From: Streptomyces antioxidans
GTDB lineage: Bacteria > Actinomycetota > Actinomycetes > Streptomycetales > Streptomycetaceae
Direction: 5' to 3'
Length of the DNA: 53,531 nucleotides
NCBI RefSeq assembly: GCF_000968685.2
Contig: NZ_LAKD02000014.1
Coordinates: forward strand, 1 to 53,531
A model generated the notes under the pieces. It was not told the origin of the DNA and did no database searches. It saw only the letters and a program-made list of their open reading frames with translations. Positions 41,206 through 50,079 of the stretch are shown one piece after another. A program made the translations under genes and the position numbers. Positions within the stretch are counted from its first letter, which is position 1. Every line of letters starts with the position of its first letter.

Positions 41206-41535
41206 CTAGGTGTCTTGGGCGAGGTGGAACACTTCGGTGAGCGGCTTCATGGCCTCATCCGGCGTGGCGCCGTCGAGCGCTTCGAAGAAGCCGGCCATCT
41301 CCGCCTGCCACCGCGCGTTGACCTCGGTGGCCGCCATCGCGGCCTGGGCCGCCGCGAAGTCCTCGGTCTCCAGATAGCCGACGAGCAGCCCGTCCTCGCG
41401 CAGGAAGAGCGAGTAGTTGTGCCAGCCGGCCGCGGAGAGCGCCGCCCGCATCTCGGGCCACACGGCTTCGTGCCGCTCCCGGTACTCGGCCAGCCGATCC
41501 TGGCGGACCTTCAGCACGAAGCACACTCGGGGCAT
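41206..41535 (-). CDS. rhaM: L-rhamnose mutarotase
   Basis: This 109-residue protein has VCFVLKVRQDRLAEYRERHE and VWPEM at the N terminus, with the conserved His ~22, and a GYLETED segment. RhaM interconverts alpha and beta L-rhamnopyranose so that the isomerase receives its preferred anomer. It sits 11 bp after the binding-protein gene. Length is close to the ~104 residues usual for the family. Confidence 0.93.
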   Translation of the reverse strand: MPRVCFVLKVRQDRLAEYRERHEAVWPEMRAALSAAGWHNYSLFLREDGLLVGYLETEDFAAAQAAMAATEVNARWQAEMAGFFEALDGATPDEAMKPLTEVFHLAQDT

Positions 41536-41546
41536 CACGGACCGCC

Positions 41547-42626
41547 TCAGAAGTGGTACTTGTCGATGTTGGACTTGTCGAAGACGGTGGGCGGGCCGAG
41601 GATGACCTCGCCGTCCTTGCCGACCGTGTACTCGCCCAGCTTCCCGGCCTTGAACTTCTCCCCCTCGGCCCCGGTGATCTGCCCGGAGGCGAGCGCCGCC
41701 GCGGCGTACGAGCCGAGGTAGCCGAGCTTCTTGGGGTCCCAGAGCGCGAACTGCTCGACGGTGCCGTCCTTGACGTACTTGCGCATCTGGTTGGGCGTGC
41801 CGAGGCCGTTCAGCACCACCTTGCCCTGGTACGAGGAGCCGCTGACGTAGCGGGCGGCAGCGGCGATGCCGACCGTGGTGGGCGAGATGATGCCCTTGAG
41901 CTTGGGATACGCCTTGAGCAGGCCCTGGGTCTCCTGGAAGGACTTCTGGTCGTCGTCGTCCCCGTACACCGTCTTGACCAGCTTCATGTTCTTGTAGGCG
42001 GGCTTCTTCAGCTCGTCCTTCATGAAGCGGATCCAGGTGTTCTGGTTGGTGGCGTTCTGGGTGGCCGAGAGGATCGCGATCTGGCCCTTGTAGTCGAGCT
42101 GTTTGGCGAGGTGCTGGACCTGGCTGCGGCCGATCTCCTCGGAGCTGGCCTGGTTGATGAAGAGCTGGCGGCAGGCCGGGGCGCTGTCGGAGTCGTACGC
42201 CACCACCTTGATGTCCTTCTTCATCGCCTGCTTGAGCGGGCCGCACACCGCGTTGGGGTCGTTGGCCGCGATCAGGATGGCGTCCTGGCGCTGCTGGACG
42301 AGGGTGTTGATGTACGACACCTGGGAGGAGGCGCTGGCGTCGGACGGGCCGACCTCCTTGCCCTTGCCGTCGAACTCCCCGGCCGCCGTGATCCCCGCCT
42401 CGTCGACGATCTTCTCGTAGGGGTTGTTGATCTGCTTGGGCAGGAAGGCCAGCTTGAGGCCCTTCTTCAGGGGGGCGTCGGGGTCGGCCTTGGCATCGCT
42501 CTTCGCGGCGCCACCGTTGTCGTCGTCGTTCTTGGTGGTGCCGCCGCAGCCGGTCAGGGCCACGGCCAGGGCACAGACCACTGCGGCGGCGGTGGCGGCG
42601 CGGCGGCGCCCGGGGGAGCTCATCAT
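41547..42626 (-). CDS. rhaS: Rhamnose ABC transporter substrate-binding lipoprotein
   Basis: This 359-residue protein has a lipoprotein signal (lipobox LTGCGG, Cys ~27) followed by an Asp/Lys-rich linker and a type I periplasmic-binding fold (LKLAFLPKQINNPYE..., ILIAANDPNAVCGPL, VVAYDSDSAPACRQL). It captures sugar outside the membrane for RhaP/RhaQ/RhaT. ATG 42626 is adjacent to a second ATG. Context with rhaM and rhaI makes L-rhamnose the likely ligand. Confidence 0.93.
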   Translation of the reverse strand: MMSSPGRRRAATAAAVVCALAVALTGCGGTTKNDDDNGGAAKSDAKADPDAPLKKGLKLAFLPKQINNPYEKIVDEAGITAAGEFDGKGKEVGPSDASASSQVSYINTLVQQRQDAILIAANDPNAVCGPLKQAMKKDIKVVAYDSDSAPACRQLFINQASSEEIGRSQVQHLAKQLDYKGQIAILSATQNATNQNTWIRFMKDELKKPAYKNMKLVKTVYGDDDDQKSFQETQGLLKAYPKLKGIISPTTVGIAAAARYVSGSSYQGKVVLNGLGTPNQMRKYVKDGTVEQFALWDPKKLGYLGSYAAAALASGQITGAEGEKFKAGKLGEYTVGKDGEVILGPPTVFDKSNIDKYHF

Positions 42627-42641
42627 GAGAGGACCTTTCGC

Positions 42642-42702
42642 GGTGCGTGGGGTGCGTGAGGTGCGTGGGGTCGTGTGGTGCGTGCGGTCATGGGGTGCGT
42701 GG
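42642..42702. repeat. GGTGCGTG repeats between rhaQ and rhaS
   Basis: Five or six imperfect copies of GGTGCGTG fill most of the 77-bp gap between the rhaQ stop and the rhaS start, just ahead of the rhaS ribosome site. They may set the higher expression usual for binding proteins through mRNA structure, or may be slippage-derived. Confidence 0.75.
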
Positions 42703-42703
42703 A

Positions 42704-43675
42704 TCAGCTGGTCGAGGCGGCGGCGCGCCGGTGACGCCAGGCGCTCACGGTGGTGATCAGACGGGGGGTGAGGACGGAGGCCACCAGCAGCAGTCCGGTG
42801 ACGATCACCTGGACCTCGTTGGCCACGTCATTGAGGGTCAGCAGGTTCTTCAGGACGCCGATGAGCAGCACTCCGGCGACGGCGCCGAACAGCGTGCCCT
42901 TGCCGCCGTCGAAGTCGACCCCGCCCAGCAGGACGGAGGCGATGACGAGCATTTCGAAGCCCTGGCCGTTGTCGGCCCGCGCGCTGCCGTACCGCAGGGT
43001 GAACACGACCCCCGCGAACGCCGAGACCAGCCCGCTGACCACGAACAGCAGCAGCTTGACGCGTTTGACGCGGATGCCCGCGAAGTACGCGGCGTCCTCC
43101 TGGGCGCCGATGGCGAACAGCGACCGGCCCACGCCCGTGGCGTGCAGCACCACGGCGGCGACGACGGCCAGCACGATGAACAGCGCCACCGGATAGCTGA
43201 GGAAGGTGCCGGGCACGGTGGTGGTGTCCACGGCCCACTTGGCGTACGTCTCGGGGAAGTCGGTGATGGCGTTGGAGCCGAGCACCACCGACGCGAGACC
43301 CCGGTAGAGCGCGAGCGTCCCGATGGTGACGGCCAGCGAGGGCAGCCCGACCCGGGTGACCAGCCAGCCGTTGAGCAGCCCGCCGACCACCCCGACCAGC
43401 AGCACGATCGGCACGATGGTCTCGAACGCCCAGCCCGCGTCCCACAGTTGGCCGGTGAGCGCGCTGGACAGGCCGAGCATCGAGGCCACCGACAGATCCA
43501 CCTGCCCGGCCACCACCAGCAGTGTCATCGGCAGCGCCATCAGCGCCACCTCGACGATGTCATTGAAGGCGAAGGCGAGGTTGTCGCGGCTGCCGAAGCC
43601 GTCCGTGGTGCCGAGTCCGGTGAGGAAGACGGCCACCAGCAGCACTCCGACGGCGGTGTCCCACCTGAGCTTCAT
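42704..43675 (-). CDS. rhaQ: Rhamnose ABC transporter permease
   Basis: This 323-residue integral membrane protein of the RbsC/RhaQ type has about eight to ten hydrophobic segments. The conserved VVAGQVDLSVASMLGLSS lies after the second segment, and VLLGGVDFDGGKGTLFGA near the end is the family's cytoplasmic loop. Its start codon and ribosome site lie in the second unit of a 17-bp tandem repeat that begins at the rhaP stop. Confidence 0.93.
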   Translation of the reverse strand: MKLRWDTAVGVLLVAVFLTGLGTTDGFGSRDNLAFAFNDIVEVALMALPMTLLVVAGQVDLSVASMLGLSSALTGQLWDAGWAFETIVPIVLLVGVVGGLLNGWLVTRVGLPSLAVTIGTLALYRGLASVVLGSNAITDFPETYAKWAVDTTTVPGTFLSYPVALFIVLAVVAAVVLHATGVGRSLFAIGAQEDAAYFAGIRVKRVKLLLFVVSGLVSAFAGVVFTLRYGSARADNGQGFEMLVIASVLLGGVDFDGGKGTLFGAVAGVLLIGVLKNLLTLNDVANEVQVIVTGLLLVASVLTPRLITTVSAWRHRRAAASTS

Positions 43676-43706
43676 CGGGCACTCCTCTTCATCGTGCGCT
43701 CCTCTT
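43673..43706. repeat. 17-bp tandem repeat at the rhaP/rhaQ junction
   Basis: catcgggcactcctctt (43673-43689) and catcgtgcgctcctctt (43690-43706) differ at two positions. On the minus strand the first-read unit encodes the rhaP C terminus, whose TGA stop spans the unit boundary; the second supplies the GAGGAG ribosome site and ATG of rhaQ. Confidence 0.85.
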
Positions 43707-44750
43707 CCTCAGCGCGCGGGTCATGCGCACCCGTACGATCCGGTCCACGCTGATGGCCGCCAGCAGCAGCGCACCCGTGATGGCGTCCTCCCAGAAGGAG
43801 TCGACCTTCAGCACGGCCAGGGCGCTGCCGATGGTGGTGAGCAGCAGCGCGCCCAGCGCCGCGCCCCACACCGTGCCGGTGCCGCCGACGATGGCCACGC
43901 CACCGACCACCACCGCGCTGACCACGGTGAGTTCCCAGCCGTGGGCGTTGTCGGCGACGACGGTGCCGAAGCGGGCCAGCCACAGCGCTCCCGCGAAGCC
44001 CGAGACGGCGCCGGAGAACACATACGCGGTCAGCACCCGCCGTCGGATCGGCACCCCGGCCAGCCGGGCGGCCTCCGGGCTGGAGCCGATGGCGTACAGC
44101 TCACGGCCCGCGCGATAGGTGCGCAGGACATACGCGGTCCCGGCGAGCACCACGAAGGCGATCAGCGGGAGGTACGGGATGCCCAGCACGCTGCCGCTGC
44201 CGAGGTCCAGCACGGGCTGCGGCACATCGGCGGCGTTGATCTGCTCCCCCTGCGCCCACCAGTAGTCGACGCCCTGGATGATGTAGAGCATTCCGAGGGT
44301 CACCACCAGCGCGGGCACCCGTCCGAAGCTCACCAGCGCACCGCTGACGATGCCGCAGCCCGCGCCGACGAGGAGGCCGAGGGCCAGGACCGTCAGCGCC
44401 CCGTGGTCGGTGCCGGAGACGAACTTGCCGCAGGCGAAGGCGGACAGGCCCACCACGGAGCCGACCGACAGGTCGATGTTGCGGGTGATGACCACGACCG
44501 ACTGCCCGACCGCGAGCAGCACCAGGATGGCGGCGTTGAGCAACAGGTCCTTGATGCCCTGGCCGTCGAGGAAGCGCGGTTCCGCGATCCAGGTGAACAG
44601 CACCAGCAGCGCGAGTGCCCCGGCGATGCTGATCTCGCGGGCGCGGAAGACGGCGTCGACGAGCGAGCGGGCCGAGCGCGGCGAGCGGACCGTCTCCGGT
44701 GCGGCGGCGGGCTGTTCGGGCTTCTCGGGTTTCTCGATGGTCACGCTCAC
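43689..44750 (-). CDS. rhaP: Rhamnose ABC transporter permease
   Basis: This 353-residue permease pairs with RhaQ. It has a ~40-residue cytoplasmic N terminus, then multiple membrane segments with [20 protein letters not shown] and the late loop [20 protein letters not shown]. It is in the same family as RhaQ but clearly a separate paralogue, as in other rhamnose importers that use two different permeases. ATG 44750 overlaps the rhaT stop by 4 bp. Confidence 0.93.
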   Translation of the reverse strand: MSVTIEKPEKPEQPAAAPETVRSPRSARSLVDAVFRAREISIAGALALLVLFTWIAEPRFLDGQGIKDLLLNAAILVLLAVGQSVVVITRNIDLSVGSVVGLSAFACGKFVSGTDHGALTVLALGLLVGAGCGIVSGALVSFGRVPALVVTLGMLYIIQGVDYWWAQGEQINAADVPQPVLDLGSGSVLGIPYLPLIAFVVLAGTAYVLRTYRAGRELYAIGSSPEAARLAGVPIRRRVLTAYVFSGAVSGFAGALWLARFGTVVADNAHGWELTVVSAVVVGGVAIVGGTGTVWGAALGALLLTTIGSALAVLKVDSFWEDAITGALLLAAISVDRIVRVRMTRALRKRSAR

Positions 44751-46582
44751 GTGCGGGTCCCTTCTGCGGTGGCGCCGGTGGACCCGGTGGTGCCGGTGGA
44801 CCCGGTCGCGCCCGTGGGCCCGGTCGCTGCGGGGTCGCCAGCGGGCCCGGCCCCGGCGGCCTCACCGGTGTGCTCGGCGGCCCCGGAGGGCCCGGTCGCG
44901 CCAGTGGGCCCGGTGGCGCCCGCGTCACCGGTGGCATCGGTGTGCCCGCTCGCTGCCGCGTCACCGGTGGCGCCGGTGGGCCCGGTGGCTGCGGGGTCGC
45001 CAGCGGGCCCGGGCGCGCCGGTGTCACCAGCGACACCAGCACCACCGGTGGCACCATCGGCGCCTCCGGCGCCATCCGTGAGTCCCGTAGCGGCGGCCAT
45101 CACGGACTCCTCGGTCGCCGCGTCACGCGGAATCTCGGCCACCAACCGGCCCTCGTGCATCACCAGGACCCGGTCGGCCATGCCCAGCACCTCGGGCAGA
45201 TCGGAGGAGACCATCAGCACCGCCAGCCCCTCGGCGGCCAGCGACGACAGCAGCCGGTGCACCTCGGCCTTGGTGCCCACGTCGATCCCGCGCGTGGGCT
45301 CGTCCACGATCAGCACCGTGGGCTCGGTCGCCAGCCACTTGGCGAGCACGACCTTCTGCTGATTGCCGCCGGAGAGCATCCCGACGTGATCGGCGAGGCT
45401 GCCGTACTTCAGCTGCAGCCGGACCGCCCAGTCGGCCGCCCGGCCGCGCTCCAGCGCCCGTTTCACCAGGCCCGCGCGGCCCAGCCGGTCCAGGCCGGTC
45501 AGCCCGATGTTGCGCTCGATGGACATCTCCATCACCAGCCCCCGCTGGCGCCGGTCCTCGGGGACGAGCGCGAGACCCGCGTCCATAGCGGCGGTCGGCG
45601 AACCGGGCCGCAGCACCACCCCGCCGACCCGCACCTCGCCCGCGTCCGCCCGGTCCACGCCGAACACGGCCTGGGCGACCTCGGTGCGCCCGGCGCCGAC
45701 CAGCCCGGCGAGCGCGACGATCTCACCGCGCCGCACCTCGAAGGAGACGTCCCGGAAGACGCCCTCGCGGGTCAGCCGGTGCACCGACAGCACGGTCTCG
45801 CCGACCCGGCTGTCCTGCTTGGGGTAGAGCTCGGCCAGGTCCCGGCCGACCATGCGGCGGACCAGGGCGTCCTGGGTGAACCCGGCCAGCGGCTCGGAGG
45901 CCACCCACCGGCCGTCCCGCAGGACGGTGACCCGCTGGCAGAGCTCGAAGATCTCCTCCAGGCGGTGGGAGATGAACAGCACGGCGGCGCCCTCGGCGCG
46001 CAGCGTCTCGACCACCGAGAAGAGCCGGGCGGTCTCGCTCCCGGTGAGCGCCGCCGTCGGCTCGTCCATGATCAGCACCCGGGCGTCGAAGGAGAGCGCC
46101 TTGGCGATCTCGACGATCTGCTGGTCGGCGATGGACAGACCCCTGGCCGGCCGGTCCGGGTCGAGTTCGACGCCGAGCCGCGCCATCAGGGCGGCGGTGG
46201 CGATCCGTACGGCCTTGTGGTCGATCCGGCCGAGGGCCCGGCGCGGCTGACGGCCCATGAAGATGTTCTCGGCGATGGACAGATCGGGGAAGAGCGTCGG
46301 CTCCTGGTAGATGACGGCGATGCCGGTGTCACGGGCGTCGGCGGGGCCGTGGAAGACCACCGGCCCGCCGTCCAGCAGCACCCGGCCGGAGTCGGGCCGG
46401 TGCACCCCGGCGAGGGTCTTGATGAGCGTCGACTTGCCCGCCCCGTTCTCACCGGCCAGGGCATGGGCCTCACCGGCGAAGAGCTCGAGCGAGACGTCCC
46501 GGAGGGCCCGTACGGCGCCGAAGGATTTGTTCACCCCCTCGAGGGCGAGGACCGGCACACCGGTCGAAGCAGACTGGCTCAC
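44747..46582 (-). CDS. rhaT: Rhamnose ABC transporter ATPase with collagen-like tail
   Basis: This 611-residue protein has two nucleotide-binding domains in one chain (about 10-240 and 260-498). Site 1 has [19 protein letters not shown] and VLIMDEP; site 2 has the degenerate Walker [10 protein letters not shown], with [15 protein letters not shown] and VLIVDEP, the usual arrangement for RbsA/RhaT-type importers. Residues 500-611 form a Gly-X-Y-rich tail ([14 protein letters not shown]) absent from the family. It is the first gene of the leftward operon and follows an operator-like site at 46616-46627. Confidence 0.93.
   Translation of the reverse strand: MSQSASTGVPVLALEGVNKSFGAVRALRDVSLELFAGEAHALAGENGAGKSTLIKTLAGVHRPDSGRVLLDGGPVVFHGPADARDTGIAVIYQEPTLFPDLSIAENIFMGRQPRRALGRIDHKAVRIATAALMARLGVELDPDRPARGLSIADQQIVEIAKALSFDARVLIMDEPTAALTGSETARLFSVVETLRAEGAAVLFISHRLEEIFELCQRVTVLRDGRWVASEPLAGFTQDALVRRMVGRDLAELYPKQDSRVGETVLSVHRLTREGVFRDVSFEVRRGEIVALAGLVGAGRTEVAQAVFGVDRADAGEVRVGGVVLRPGSPTAAMDAGLALVPEDRRQRGLVMEMSIERNIGLTGLDRLGRAGLVKRALERGRAADWAVRLQLKYGSLADHVGMLSGGNQQKVVLAKWLATEPTVLIVDEPTRGIDVGTKAEVHRLLSSLAAEGLAVLMVSSDLPEVLGMADRVLVMHEGRLVAEIPRDAATEESVMAAATGLTDGAGGADGATGGAGVAGDTGAPGPAGDPAATGPTGATGDAAASGHTDATGDAGATGPTGATGPSGAAEHTGEAAGAGPAGDPAATGPTGATGSTGTTGSTGATAEGTRT
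44750..45085 (-). repeat. Collagen-like repeat region at the 3' end of rhaT
   Basis: About 112 codons read as interrupted Gly-X-Y triplets rich in Ala, Thr, Pro and Asp. A 13-residue block ([13 protein letters not shown]) occurs twice, and the matching DNA is duplicated around 44800-44850 and 44960-45010. The reading frame stays open to a stop that overlaps rhaP. Confidence 0.9.
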
Positions 46583-46615
46583 GGAGTCTCCTGACGCGTA
46601 CGCAGGGGCAATAAA

Positions 46616-46627
46616 TGAAATGTTTCA
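46616..46627. promoter_or_regulatory. Operator-like TGAAATGTTTCA before rhaT
   Basis: The half-sites TGAAA and TTTCA form a 12-bp palindrome about 16 bp past the -10 of the leftward promoter and 34 bp before the rhaT start. It matches the elements at 46756-46769 and 50055-50067. LacI proteins often bind TGAAACG/CGTTTCA-type sites. Confidence 0.78.
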
Positions 46628-46642
46628 ATGCCGGATTCCGGG

Positions 46643-46671
46643 AAGCTAGCCGCGCCCCATGCGGTCGTCAA
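46643..46671 (-). promoter_or_regulatory. Leftward rha promoter, TTGACG-N17-TAGCTT
   Basis: On the minus strand, TTGACG (46671-46666) and TAGCTT (46648-46643) are spaced 17 bp, close to the sigma-70-like (HrdB) consensus. The -35 lies in the left arm of the central inverted repeat. Confidence 0.7.
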
Positions 46672-46716
46672 GGGGGTGTGCACGGGATATGCCCACATCG
46701 GTGCAGCCCCCTTGAC
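46667..46716. promoter_or_regulatory. 10-bp inverted repeat at the centre of the divergent rha promoters
   Basis: GTCAAGGGGG (46667-46676) and CCCCCTTGAC (46707-46716) are perfect inverted arms around a 30-bp centre. Each arm holds one -35 hexamer. It may be a site for an activator facing both ways, such as a CRP-like or second regulator, or simply reflect the mirrored -35 elements. Confidence 0.7.
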
Positions 46717-46741
46717 GGGCCCCGAGCCCCGGCCCTACGGT
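46712..46741 (+). promoter_or_regulatory. Rightward rha promoter, TTGACG-N18-TACGGT
   Basis: TTGACG (46712-46717) and TACGGT (46736-46741) with 18-bp spacing drive the rhamnosidase operon. The predicted start lies just before the operator-like site at 46756-46769, which fits repression by a LacI protein. Confidence 0.7.
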
Positions 46742-46755
46742 CCAGGCGCCTTGGG

Positions 46756-46769
46756 TTGAATCGTTTTCA
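46756..46769. promoter_or_regulatory. Operator-like TTGAATCGTTTTCA before the rhamnosidase gene
   Basis: It has half-sites TTGAA and TTTCA with a CG centre and one extra T relative to the site at 50055-50067. It sits just past the predicted transcription start, as the leftward copy does on its side. Confidence 0.72.
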
Positions 46770-46806
46770 TCGATCGTTCCCATCCAGCCGTTACGGGAGG
46801 ACGCCC

Positions 46807-49800
46807 GTGATCAGCAGACGCCATCTGCTCGCCACCACCGCTGTCAGCGCCGCCACCGGTACGGCCCTCACGGGTCTGCCGGCCCTCGCCCCGTCCGCCG
46901 CCGCCGAGGACCGCTCCGCCGCCGCCGAGGACGGCCCGGGCGCGGGGCTGCGGGTCCGGAGCACCACGGTGGAGTACGCGCCCCATCCGCTCGGCCTCGA
47001 CACCGCCCGTCCCCGGCTGAGCTGGATCCTCGACTCGGACGCCCGGGACCAGCTCCAGAGCGCGTACCACATCCGCGTCGCCACCTCCCCCGACCGGCTC
47101 GGCGAAGCGGACGTCTGGGACAGCGGCAAGACCGCGTCGCGCCAGTCGGTCCTGGTCCCCTACGACGGCCCGGCGCTGCGCCCGCGCACCCGCTACCACT
47201 GGTCGGTGCGGGTCTGGGACGGCCACGGCCGCCCCTCCCCGTGGTCCGCCCCCGCCTGGTGGGAGACCGGGCTGTTGAACTCCGGCCAGTGGCAGGCCCG
47301 TTGGGTCGCCGCGCCCGTCGCGCTGACCGCGCCCCCGTCCCTGGAGGGCGCCTCCTGGATCTGGTTCCCCGAGGGGGATCCGGCCACCGAGGCCCCGGCG
47401 GCCACCCGGTGGTTCCGTACCTCCGTGCACGCCCCGGGCCCCGTCCGGCGCGCCCGGCTGGTGGTGGCGGCCGACGACGGCTTCACCGCCCGGGTGAACG
47501 GCACCGAGGTCGCCGCCCGCGAGGCCGTGGGCGTCCTCAAGGCATGGAGCCATCCGGCCACCGTCGACGTCACCGAATTCCTCGACGGGGGCGCCGCCAC
47601 CCTCGCCATCGCGGCCACCAACGCCGAGCAGAGCCCGGCCGGACTGCTCGCCACCCTGGAGCTCACCACCGAGGACGGCACCACCCACCACCACACGGAC
47701 GCCACCTGGCGCACCACCGCCACCGAACCCGCCGCCACCTGGGCGGACCCGGACTTCGACGACAGCGGCTGGGCCACCGCCAAGGAGCTGGCGGCCTGGG
47801 GCAGTGGCCCCTGGGGCGACGTGTCCCCGCTCCAGGCCCCCGCCCAGCTGCGCCGCACCTTCCGGCTCACCAAGCCCGTGGCGCGCGCCCGGCTCTACGC
47901 CACCGCCCTGGGCCTCTACGAGGCCCACCTCAACGGCGTCCGCGTGGGCCGTGACCAGCTGGCGCCCGGCTGGACCGACTACCGCAAGCGCGTGGCGTAC
48001 CAGACCCACGACGTCACCGACGCCCTGCGCCGAGGGGCGAACGCCCTCGGGGTGACCCTCGCCCCCGGCTGGTACGCCGGAAACATCGCCTGGTTCGGCC
48101 AGACCCAGTACGGCGACCACCCCGCGCTGCTCGCCCAGCTGGAGGTCACGTACACCGACGGCAGCACCGAGCGCATCACCACCGACCAGCAGTGGCGCGC
48201 GGCCACCGGCCCGCTGCGCACCGCCGACCCGCTGATGGGCGAGGAGTACGACGCCCGCGCGGAGACCCCGGGCTGGACCTCACCGGGCTTCGACGACACC
48301 GGCTGGCAGCCCGCCGTCACGGCCACCGACATCACCGCCGAGGTGGTGGCCCAGACCGACGCCCCGACCCGGGTGGAACGCGAGATCAAGCCGGTTGAGG
48401 TCACCGAGCCCGCCCCCGGTGTCCACCTCTTCGACCTGGGCCAGAACATGGTCGGCAGCGTCCGCCTCAGCGTCTCCGGCCCGGCCGGTCATAAGATCCG
48501 GATCCGCCACGCCGAGGTACTGAACCCGGACGGCACCGCCTACACGGCCAATCTGCGCACCGCCCGCCCCGTCGACACCTACACCCTCAAGGGCGGTGGC
48601 CGGGAGACCTACGAGCCGCGCTTCACCTTCCACGGCTTCCGCTATGTCGAGGTCACGGGCTACCCCGGAAAGCCATCCCCCGACGCGGTCACCGGCCGGG
48701 TGATGCACACCGACGCCCCCTTCACGCTGTCGTTCCACACCGACTCGGCGATGCTCAACCAGCTGCACTCCAACATCACTTGGGGGCTGCGCGGCAACTT
48801 CCTGTCCATTCCCACCGACACCCCGGCACGGGACGAACGGCTCGGCTGGACCGGCGACATCAACGTGTTCTCCAGCACCGCCGCCTACACCCTGGAGTCC
48901 GCCCGCTTCCTCACCAAGTGGCTCCAGGACCTGCGCGACGGCCAGACCGACGAGGGCTCCTTCCCGGATGTGGCGCCGCACCTCGGCGATGTCGGCAACG
49001 GCGTGGCGGGCTGGGGCGACGCGGGGGTGACCGTGCCCTGGAACCTCTACCAGGCGTACGGCGACACCCGGGTGCTGCGCGAGAACTGGCCCGCCATGCG
49101 CCGCTGGATCAGCTACCTGGAGCGGCACAGCACCGATCTGCTGCGGCCCGCCGAGGGCTACGGCGACTGGCTCAGCATCGAGGCGGACACCCCCAAGGAC
49201 GTCATCGCCACCGCCTACTTCGCCCACGCCACCGATCTCGTCGCCCGCACCGCACACGTCCTGGGCGAGGACCCGGCCCCGTACGAGGACCTGCTGACCC
49301 GCGTCAAGGCTGCCTTCAACCGCGCGTATGTCTCCGCCGACGGCAGGATCAAGGGCGACACCCAGACCGCGTACGTCCTGGCCCTCTCCATGGACCTGCT
49401 CCCCGGCGACCTGCGGACGCCCGCCGCCGGTCGGCTCGTCGCCCTCATCAAGGACCGCGATTGGCATCTGTCCACCGGCTTCCTCGGCACCCCCCGGCTG
49501 CTTCCGACGCTCACCGAGACCGGTCACACCGATGTCGCGTACCGCCTGCTCCACCAGCGCACGTTCCCCTCCTGGGGGTATCAGATCGACCGGGGCGCGA
49601 CCACGATGTGGGAGCGCTGGGACTCGATCAAGCCGGACGGGAGCTTCCAGGACGTCGGGATGAACTCGTTCAACCACTACGCCTATGGCTCGGTCGGCGA
49701 GTGGATGTACCAGAACATCACCGGGATCGCTCCCGCCGCCCCCGGCTTCCGCGAGATCGTCGTCCGGCCCCGCCCAGGTGGCGAGGTGCGCTCCGCCGAG

Positions 49801-50049
49801 GGCCGCTACGAATCCCTCTACGGTCCGGTCACCACCCGGTGGTCGCGGGGCAAGGGCAGCGGCGGGGACTTCACCCTTACGGTGTCCATCCCCGTCAACA
49901 CCACGGCCCAGATCTGGGTTCCGGCGCGCCGCGCGGCGGATGTGACCGCCCACGGCGCCCGGCTGCTGCGCATGGCGGACGGCTGTGCGGTGTTCGCCGT
50001 GGGGTCGGGGACCCACCACTTCTTGACGCGTGGCGGACCGCGCGGCTAG
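46807..50049 (+). CDS. Alpha-L-rhamnosidase, GH78 family, Tat-exported
   Basis: This 1,080-residue protein starts at GTG 46807 (GGGAGGA site) with a twin-arginine signal (SRRHLLATTAV). The N-terminal beta domains include a concanavalin-like carbohydrate domain (about 170-320) and the family segment LYEAHLNGVRVGRDQLAPGW. The (alpha/alpha)6 catalytic barrel includes DTPARDERLGWTGD, with the acidic residues that act as general acid, and later RGATTMWERWDS with a second conserved Glu. It would release terminal L-rhamnose from glycosides or oligosaccharides outside the cell. It heads the rightward operon with rhaI. Confidence 0.95.
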   Translation: MISRRHLLATTAVSAATGTALTGLPALAPSAAAEDRSAAAEDGPGAGLRVRSTTVEYAPHPLGLDTARPRLSWILDSDARDQLQSAYHIRVATSPDRLGEADVWDSGKTASRQSVLVPYDGPALRPRTRYHWSVRVWDGHGRPSPWSAPAWWETGLLNSGQWQARWVAAPVALTAPPSLEGASWIWFPEGDPATEAPAATRWFRTSVHAPGPVRRARLVVAADDGFTARVNGTEVAAREAVGVLKAWSHPATVDVTEFLDGGAATLAIAATNAEQSPAGLLATLELTTEDGTTHHHTDATWRTTATEPAATWADPDFDDSGWATAKELAAWGSGPWGDVSPLQAPAQLRRTFRLTKPVARARLYATALGLYEAHLNGVRVGRDQLAPGWTDYRKRVAYQTHDVTDALRRGANALGVTLAPGWYAGNIAWFGQTQYGDHPALLAQLEVTYTDGSTERITTDQQWRAATGPLRTADPLMGEEYDARAETPGWTSPGFDDTGWQPAVTATDITAEVVAQTDAPTRVEREIKPVEVTEPAPGVHLFDLGQNMVGSVRLSVSGPAGHKIRIRHAEVLNPDGTAYTANLRTARPVDTYTLKGGGRETYEPRFTFHGFRYVEVTGYPGKPSPDAVTGRVMHTDAPFTLSFHTDSAMLNQLHSNITWGLRGNFLSIPTDTPARDERLGWTGDINVFSSTAAYTLESARFLTKWLQDLRDGQTDEGSFPDVAPHLGDVGNGVAGWGDAGVTVPWNLYQAYGDTRVLRENWPAMRRWISYLERHSTDLLRPAEGYGDWLSIEADTPKDVIATAYFAHATDLVARTAHVLGEDPAPYEDLLTRVKAAFNRAYVSADGRIKGDTQTAYVLALSMDLLPGDLRTPAAGRLVALIKDRDWHLSTGFLGTPRLLPTLTETGHTDVAYRLLHQRTFPSWGYQIDRGATTMWERWDSIKPDGSFQDVGMNSFNHYAYGSVGEWMYQNITGIAPAAPGFREIVVRPRPGGEVRSAEGRYESLYGPVTTRWSRGKGSGGDFTLTVSIPVNTTAQIWVPARRAADVTAHGARLLRMADGCAVFAVGSGTHHFLTRGGPRG

Positions 50050-50054
50050 GTTTC

Positions 50055-50067
50055 TTGAATCGTTTCA
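50055..50067. promoter_or_regulatory. Operator-like TTGAATCGTTTCA before rhaI
   Basis: This is the third member of the element set, placed between the rhamnosidase stop (50049) and the rhaI ribosome site. It implies that rhaI has its own regulated promoter or that the site acts as an internal roadblock. Confidence 0.75.
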
Positions 50068-50079
50068 TGAAGGAGATTC

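Noticed and set aside
44750..45085. Collagen-like repeat read as a separate surface protein gene
   Set aside because: It is in frame with RhaT, has no ribosome site, signal peptide or start of its own.
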